A stretch of DNA of 64,000 nt from Ceriagrion tenellum. Its lineage: Eukaryota; Arthropoda; Insecta; Odonata; Coenagrionidae. The position numbers and the translations under genes are program-made. Positions 58,890-64,000 of this stretch are shown here, in pieces (position 1 is the first letter of the stretch; each line of letters begins with the position of its first letter). A model generated the notes under the pieces. It searched no databases and was not told the origin of the DNA. It worked only from the letters and a program-made list of their open reading frames with translations. The stretch spans positions 69,552,123 through 69,616,122 of the forward strand of contig OY720636.1 of the NCBI GenBank assembly GCA_963169105.1, written 5' to 3'.

Positions 58890-59370
58890 TTCTAAGAGCC
58901 TACTTCCATCATTTACCGCTGCAATATGATTCTAAGAAAAGTAAACGAGACACTTTTACATGGGATATGGTACGTGTATTCACTCCAGAGAAAGCTTATT
59001 TGAAAAATACGGAATTTCTAACACCTAAATCTCGTCAAAAAAGTAATTGTGAGTATTTTGTATGTTTTCTCGACTATTTTGTAATATTTATCATATTGCC
59101 ACCACAGTAAATTCTTCGGAATCACAAAAAATCTTCAGTTTTGGAGTTTTATACGTTCCACGCGAAAAAATGAGTCAAGTTAAAGGCATATAGATATTTT
59201 CATTTAATTACTTACAATTTCTGTCGTATAAAACTATATTATGCACCATGCATTAATAATGCAATACTTAATTCATGTGTCCTGCAGCTGTGAAATTAAA
59301 ACGTATAGTTCGAATATGGTCTCTATGATGACTAGGGAACAATCTCGCTCAGACTACCTTAAGATTAAGA
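58890..59370 (+). repeat. Anonymous dispersed repeat, copy 2
   Basis: It aligns with the minus strand of 30190-30650 over its whole length. An 86-codon frame at 58850-59110 covers part of it. The other copy keeps a similar peptide (NTEFLTPKSRQ versus NEEFLTLRSRQ), but two copies are too few to call this coding. It has no terminal repeats. Confidence 0.65.
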
Positions 59371-61099
59371 ACATTTAATGTCTCATCTTTCAAGAAAAAT
59401 TAATCAAGTAGTCCTATCTTCGATACTTTAACAAATGCTTCGTGATTTCCTTATGCTTGTCCAAGCCCAGAACCTGCCTCTAGTTTTCTCTGGCACTTAG
59501 TATATCAAGATTCCAAAAGAGCTATCCTTTCTAATATTTTTAAATATTATCCATCCACAGCCTCACCCATTTTTATGTGTTTTTTTAATTGCGCTTTATT
59601 TTGCGATTCATTTTTCAGTTGCAATCGAATTTGTTCATTGATCTGATGCCCATAATACTAAGGGGACAGAATCAGGCCTAGAAAATTATATAAATGTGAA
59701 CCAATCTACGAGATTGACTTGCACTTTGAATGTGGGCTAGATCACGTGCTCTGTCTCTCTATGATGAGATATATCTCCAGCTTCACTCCCCCTCGAATAA
59801 TGTGGAGAAACGTGAGATTTTTAAATAGTCACATGTGAAGCAAAAACAATCGACACGAAGTGCAGAACTGGAGAACATAAAGGTATGTAAATTGATGGCT
59901 GGCAGAGTTATTTCAATTTTATGGCACCAGAGGTCATAAATTTATAAAAATACTCATAAATTATAATGAATATCATTGGTAAACTCACCGCGACTGTTTG
60001 AAATAAAGCGATGCCACTCAGAGGCGCTAAATGACTGCATTAACGCTTCACCAGTAACTCGATTGACAGGTTTCATAATCACCAGATGAGTTCGTCTTAA
60101 TCACGCGATGCTGAGTGACCGAGTCCTTATTGTTCTCATGCTTCAATCACGTCATTTTCCATGTGGCTGTATGAGTATGCAAAAATACCTTTAACTTCAG
60201 AATAGCAAGAACGAAGTATTCGACCTCCACGTCTCAATATAAATTATTTCGTACGAAGATCACGACAGCTTACGTATGGTGCCCAGCAGGTCTTTCGTCT
60301 CCGAATTTCTATTCCAATGTTGCCTTATTTAGCAATCGACCACGTTACCAGATATAGTGAAGTAATATCATATAGTAAGCTGAACCGCATTAGAGTCAAA
60401 CAGTTGAATCAACTAATTTTGAGGATATCGGGACTAGGTAGGATCGGGTAATACCTATAAGGAGTCACCGGCAAGTGCACACAAGTACGAAATTTTAACT
60501 GACTTTAAAAGCACTCGGCCTGAAACCGAGGGATCCGGTTCGTCTCCCGCTCAACACAAATGATTTTTTCTCAGTGGAATTTCGCAGTAAAATTGACATC
60601 TTACTGCAGTATTCGAACTTGGCGCGAGAAAGACTGAAAGCGCGTTCTAATCCGCAGAGAAACTTAAAAGGTATTTTTTGTTCTGAATGGAGTTTGTAAG
60701 CAAGTGGACCTATGCAGTTCGTGTAACGGTTACCACTTGTTCGAATAAGAAATTAAAAGATATAATTCCAGCTTTTTCGGCTCCCACTATAGTTCTCCCG
60801 CTTAAATTCAAAACTTGGATCAACGAGTGTTGTAGTAGTGTGTAATCTGGCCAGAGAGGCGCACAGCAACGGTCCAATTCACAAAAGCTTTCGCTCTGAC
60901 GTCGCGTAGCGCCAAAAGACATGCGCCCTGGGCACTGGGTTGAATGTTCGATATCACCGGTTGTGGGCGAGTCAAGAATTAAAAGCAGAGGAATATTTAG
61001 GCGGGATTGAGGATGAAGTGACGCAAGTTCAACGTCAATGCAGCCACGAACATTAGCACGAGTCAGAAAATTATAACATGGTAACATACTAATAATCCA
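59371..61099. other. Upstream region, no gene recognised
   Basis: Anonymous DNA. At 60510-60555 there is a tRNA-like anticodon arm (CTCGG, seven-base loop, CCGAG) and a following GGTTCGTCTCC, but no 5' half of a tRNA. Small frames carry no domain. Confidence 0.35.
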
Positions 61100-61286
61100 A
61101 AAAAATAAAAGATGACAAATTTTACTAAAACCACTAGATTTATTAAAAAACGACCCAGGTTTCGATGTGCATTCACATCATCTTCAGGTCGAAATCCCTG
61201 AAGATGATATGACTGCACATCGAAACCTGGGTCGTTTTTGAATAAATCTAGTGGTTTTAGTAAAAGTTGTCATCTTTTATTTTTTA
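61100..61286. repeat. Palindrome with hammerhead-like core on both arms, 187 bases
   Basis: Arms of about 85 bases are nearly perfect, from AAAATAAAAGATGACAA to TTGTCATCTTTTATTTT. Read outward from the centre, each arm has CTGAAGA, one extra T, a hairpin and GAAACC. On the minus-strand arm the hairpin stem is GATGTG/CACATC, six perfect pairs. On the plus-strand arm it is GATATG/CACATC with one mismatch. An outer CGACC...GGTCG pair encloses the minus-strand motif. Confidence 0.8.
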
Positions 61287-61483
61287 ATGATGGAATACCA
61301 CCAAGTGAGACTGACTAAAGTGAGTGACTAATCATCCTAATTTAGCACTTTTAATAGAAAAAAACGACATGAGTGAGAAGCGCCTTCAAAGGTAGAATTA
61401 GCTGAAATGTCACTTCCGGACAAATGCTATCAGGATTGTACTACTGAATTATTGTTTCATGAACTTGACTAGGGTATAATAAG

Positions 61484-61700
61484 ATGCATTGAGGTTTTTG
61501 AGGGTATTAGTGAAAAATGTTCCGCTTTTGCGAAAGGAATTGAGCGGACAAATGAGAAACGAGGTCTTAAGAAATTATTTTTTTCGACGAACAGATGCAA
61601 ATTAAAACGGAAAAACAGGAATAGGAAGAAGTATAAGTCCAAGAAGGGCATGAAATGTAAATAAATAAAGGACGGCAGTTTATAGAGATTTAGGTGATAA
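61484..61700. repeat. Direct repeat, copy 1
   Basis: It shares GGGTATTAGTGAAAAATG, TTCCGCTTTTGCGAAAGG, CGAGGTCTTAAGAAAT, AGAAGGGCATGAAATG-like and GGACGGCAGTTTAT words, in order, with 62340-62615. The 81-codon minus frame here is probably accidental. Confidence 0.65.
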
Positions 61701-62339
61701 CTCATCCGCCACATTACACCCCGGAGGTAACTTTCAGGCTATTTTGTAGCTGTAGATAAAAAGAAGTGTATCTAAAGGACGCTTTACACGGTACATTTTA
61801 TTGTACAAATGAATATATGAACTCTTTCATAAGGAAAATAGAACCGTATAAAGCAGCTTATTAAATGATTTTCTGAACAACTGAACGGAACGGAACCTCC
61901 TCTAATTCTATTCATTTCCTATACAATCTATGATATATTCGTTTCTGCAATAAAATGTACCTTGTAAAGCGGCTTTAAGGGATCAAACTTTAGGCAACGT
62001 TTTTACTTGCTTATTGTTTCATGCTGTTAACTCATAGTAGGGATTATTTATTTATGGACCATTATTTAACAGCATTATTCATCAACATGATTCCTACCCT
62101 CCTTCATTGGCATTTTGTATTACAACAAATATCAATTATTTCGGCATTAGCGGAATTATTTAAAGTGCGAGGACAATTTCTTCGGCACTGGTGAATTTAC
62201 GTGACGCAATACTTCTCAATTCTACTATATCACTCAATGACTCGATTCAAACTGGCATGAGGTACAGGCGAGTGAAAACTTTAAGCAATCTTTCTTCTGA
62301 CGTCTACATCTCAAGTGATTTTATTACAACTGAATTAAT

Positions 62340-62615
62340 GATTATGGCCTGCGGTTTTGTAGGGTATTAGTAAAAAATGCGCTCTTTGAGAGTGAAGGAT
62401 TTCTACAATTGACATTTCTACAATGTCTACAATATTTTTACAGGAGTCCATTCCGCTTTTGCGAAAGGGAGTGAGCGAAAAAATGAGTAACGAGGTCTTA
62501 AGAAATAAGTTTTTTTCGACGAGCCGATGCAAATCATTACGGAAGAGCAGTAGAAGCGTAAGCCCATGAAGGGCATGAAATGGACGGCAGTTTATGGAGA
62601 GCGGGTTTGCACAAT
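62340..62615. repeat. Direct repeat, copy 2
   Basis: Same order of blocks as 61484-61700, in the same orientation, with about 65 extra bases near its left end. The parent element is unknown. Confidence 0.65.
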
Positions 62616-64000
62616 CCCCCGCAGATGAAAAGACGAGGCCACGTCTAGTTGGGAGTGAATGAGGGAGGCAGAGGGGTTGGAGCAAGGACAAAATTTCACA
62701 GGAGGAAGAAAATAAGCATATCATGAAATTAAACTAATGCGCTTCACCTGTCTAAATCACTTCAATATGTTTGTCTAAAGATCTGCGGTTATTTCCTTTG
62801 GAAACCATTCACCACACATTAGCTCGTGCAAAGTTCCTCATTCCAAACGCATTGACATTGAAATACATAGAGAAGAAAATAAAAACAACGATTTATTATG
62901 CTTTAAAATTCCAAACAAATATATTTAAAGAAATGGGTGTGTCGTGACCGTTGAATGCAAATTATTTAAGGTACTTGTGAATATATGAGAGGACGCGAAA
63001 TGACCTTAAGTTCTACTGAAGGACTTCGTCGACCCCTCATATATAGGAGACACTTAATTAATCCCTATTTAAATTCGCACGCCAACACACTGAAATTGAC
63101 GGGTAGACCACATCGTGCTAAGAATGAAGGCTGACCTACACGCGCATTTTGCCTCCCGCTTCGGGGGACAATTCTCTAAGCGCAGCTGAAACTGAGAAAA
63201 TGATATTTCAGACATAACAGCGGATGCAATATTAAAAAATAACAACTCAAACTTCAAAAATATCCAAGGCTTAATTAAAGATTATAAAACCAATTTTCAA
63301 ATGAGTTCACTCACCGTTTATTACGGCACGCACGCATTGCTGCTCGTTGGTGTTGTCCATAGCCCTTGTCATATGTTGTTCTTACAGGCCATTATAACTG
63401 TATTATTGGAAGTGGCACGGAAAACGGAAGTTTTACACTTTTCGGAAGAAATGATTTTAGCAATCGAATATTTGAACTCTCCTACAGAATTTCTAGAGTG
63501 ACTTCGTAAATAACAGTTTCACCACCAAATCTGGTCGAGTTCTTGTCTTGATGGTAAATGGTGGCAGAGTTTGAACACCTTAAAAAGAATGAGCTCATAG
63601 GAGAAGCGAAAATATTCAAATTTGCAATTCAATTGAGTGCTCCCAACACTATGTAGACTATAAAACTAAGCTCCGTCCCAAAATTCGAAGCCTCAGCGTC
63701 ACATGTGACCAATTGCCGTTGGCTAGGTTTTCAAAAAAATGAAGGATAAAGTAAAGAATAATTTCAAAATCGTAGCTCCCGAAATATATTGGTCAAATCA
63801 CTCGAATTTAGATTGTCGTTTATAAAAAGTAAGCCTAAAATTATCATTGCCGTAACGGAGTTAAAACGGAAAAAAACTGGAACAGAAGACAGGTGATGAT
63901 TATGAGTAAAGTTGATTTTCTTTCATTAATATAATGGGAGTAGATGGCGGTAGAAATTCTCAAGACGCTGGAATTCGAAGTAATATAACTTAATGACCCG
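62616..64000. other. Right edge, no gene recognised
   Basis: Anonymous DNA. A plus frame at 63301-63501 has a hydrophobic middle but no known relative. No repeat or RNA gene is visible. Confidence 0.35.

Noticed and set aside
60510..60556. tRNA-Ser-like anticodon arm and B-box-like sequence
   Set aside because: The 5' half with D arm and acceptor stem is missing, and position 33 is C rather than T. At best a SINE or tRNA fragment.

Overview
This is eukaryotic DNA, most likely from an insect or another arthropod with a large genome. The evidence is one host gene split by GT-AG introns (one of about 28.7 kb), and a repeat set made of copia, CR1/jockey-type and RTE-type LINEs, mariner, pogo-like, hAT-like and Transib elements. 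I see no bacterial operon structure, CRISPR array or rRNA. The species cannot be fixed from the sequence.

Host gene. A cytochrome b561 gene lies on the minus strand. Five coding exons (45137-45077, 16401-16168, 15016-14808, 7929-7775, 7215-7047) join in frame to 828 bases, encoding 275 residues plus a stop. The four heme-binding histidines and six membrane helices of the family are present. The last four exons alone can encode a 245-residue form starting at an internal ATG. The first coding exon is 28.7 kb upstream, in a GC-rich promoter-like region, and its splice phase matches. Other GC-rich patches in that intron (about 20.2, 28.4 and 29.6-30.1 kb) may be alternative promoters or leader exons.

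Layout. 1-290: LINE fragment. 291-7046: CpG-poor DNA without convincing genes, possibly 3' UTR or downstream flank. 7047-17400: the compact 3' part of the gene, with a broken copia element in intron 3 and pogo-like and mariner elements in intron 1. 17400-45076: the rest of intron 1, CpG-rich and full of palindromes, a satellite-like array (26594-27926), LINE and SINE-like pieces, and a hAT-like element with an exact 8-bp target duplication. 45077-45560: first coding exon and probable promoter. 45561-64000: upstream DNA with foldback repeats, two Transib-type terminal sequences, a degenerate intron-containing Transib (RAG1-related) transposase at 54617-57299, and further palindromes and dispersed repeats.

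The points most worth a second look are the Transib/RAG1-like pseudogene with conserved splice sites and catalytic residues, the dispersed palindromes that share a hammerhead-like core, the sharp change in CpG content near 17.7 kb, and the distant first coding exon.
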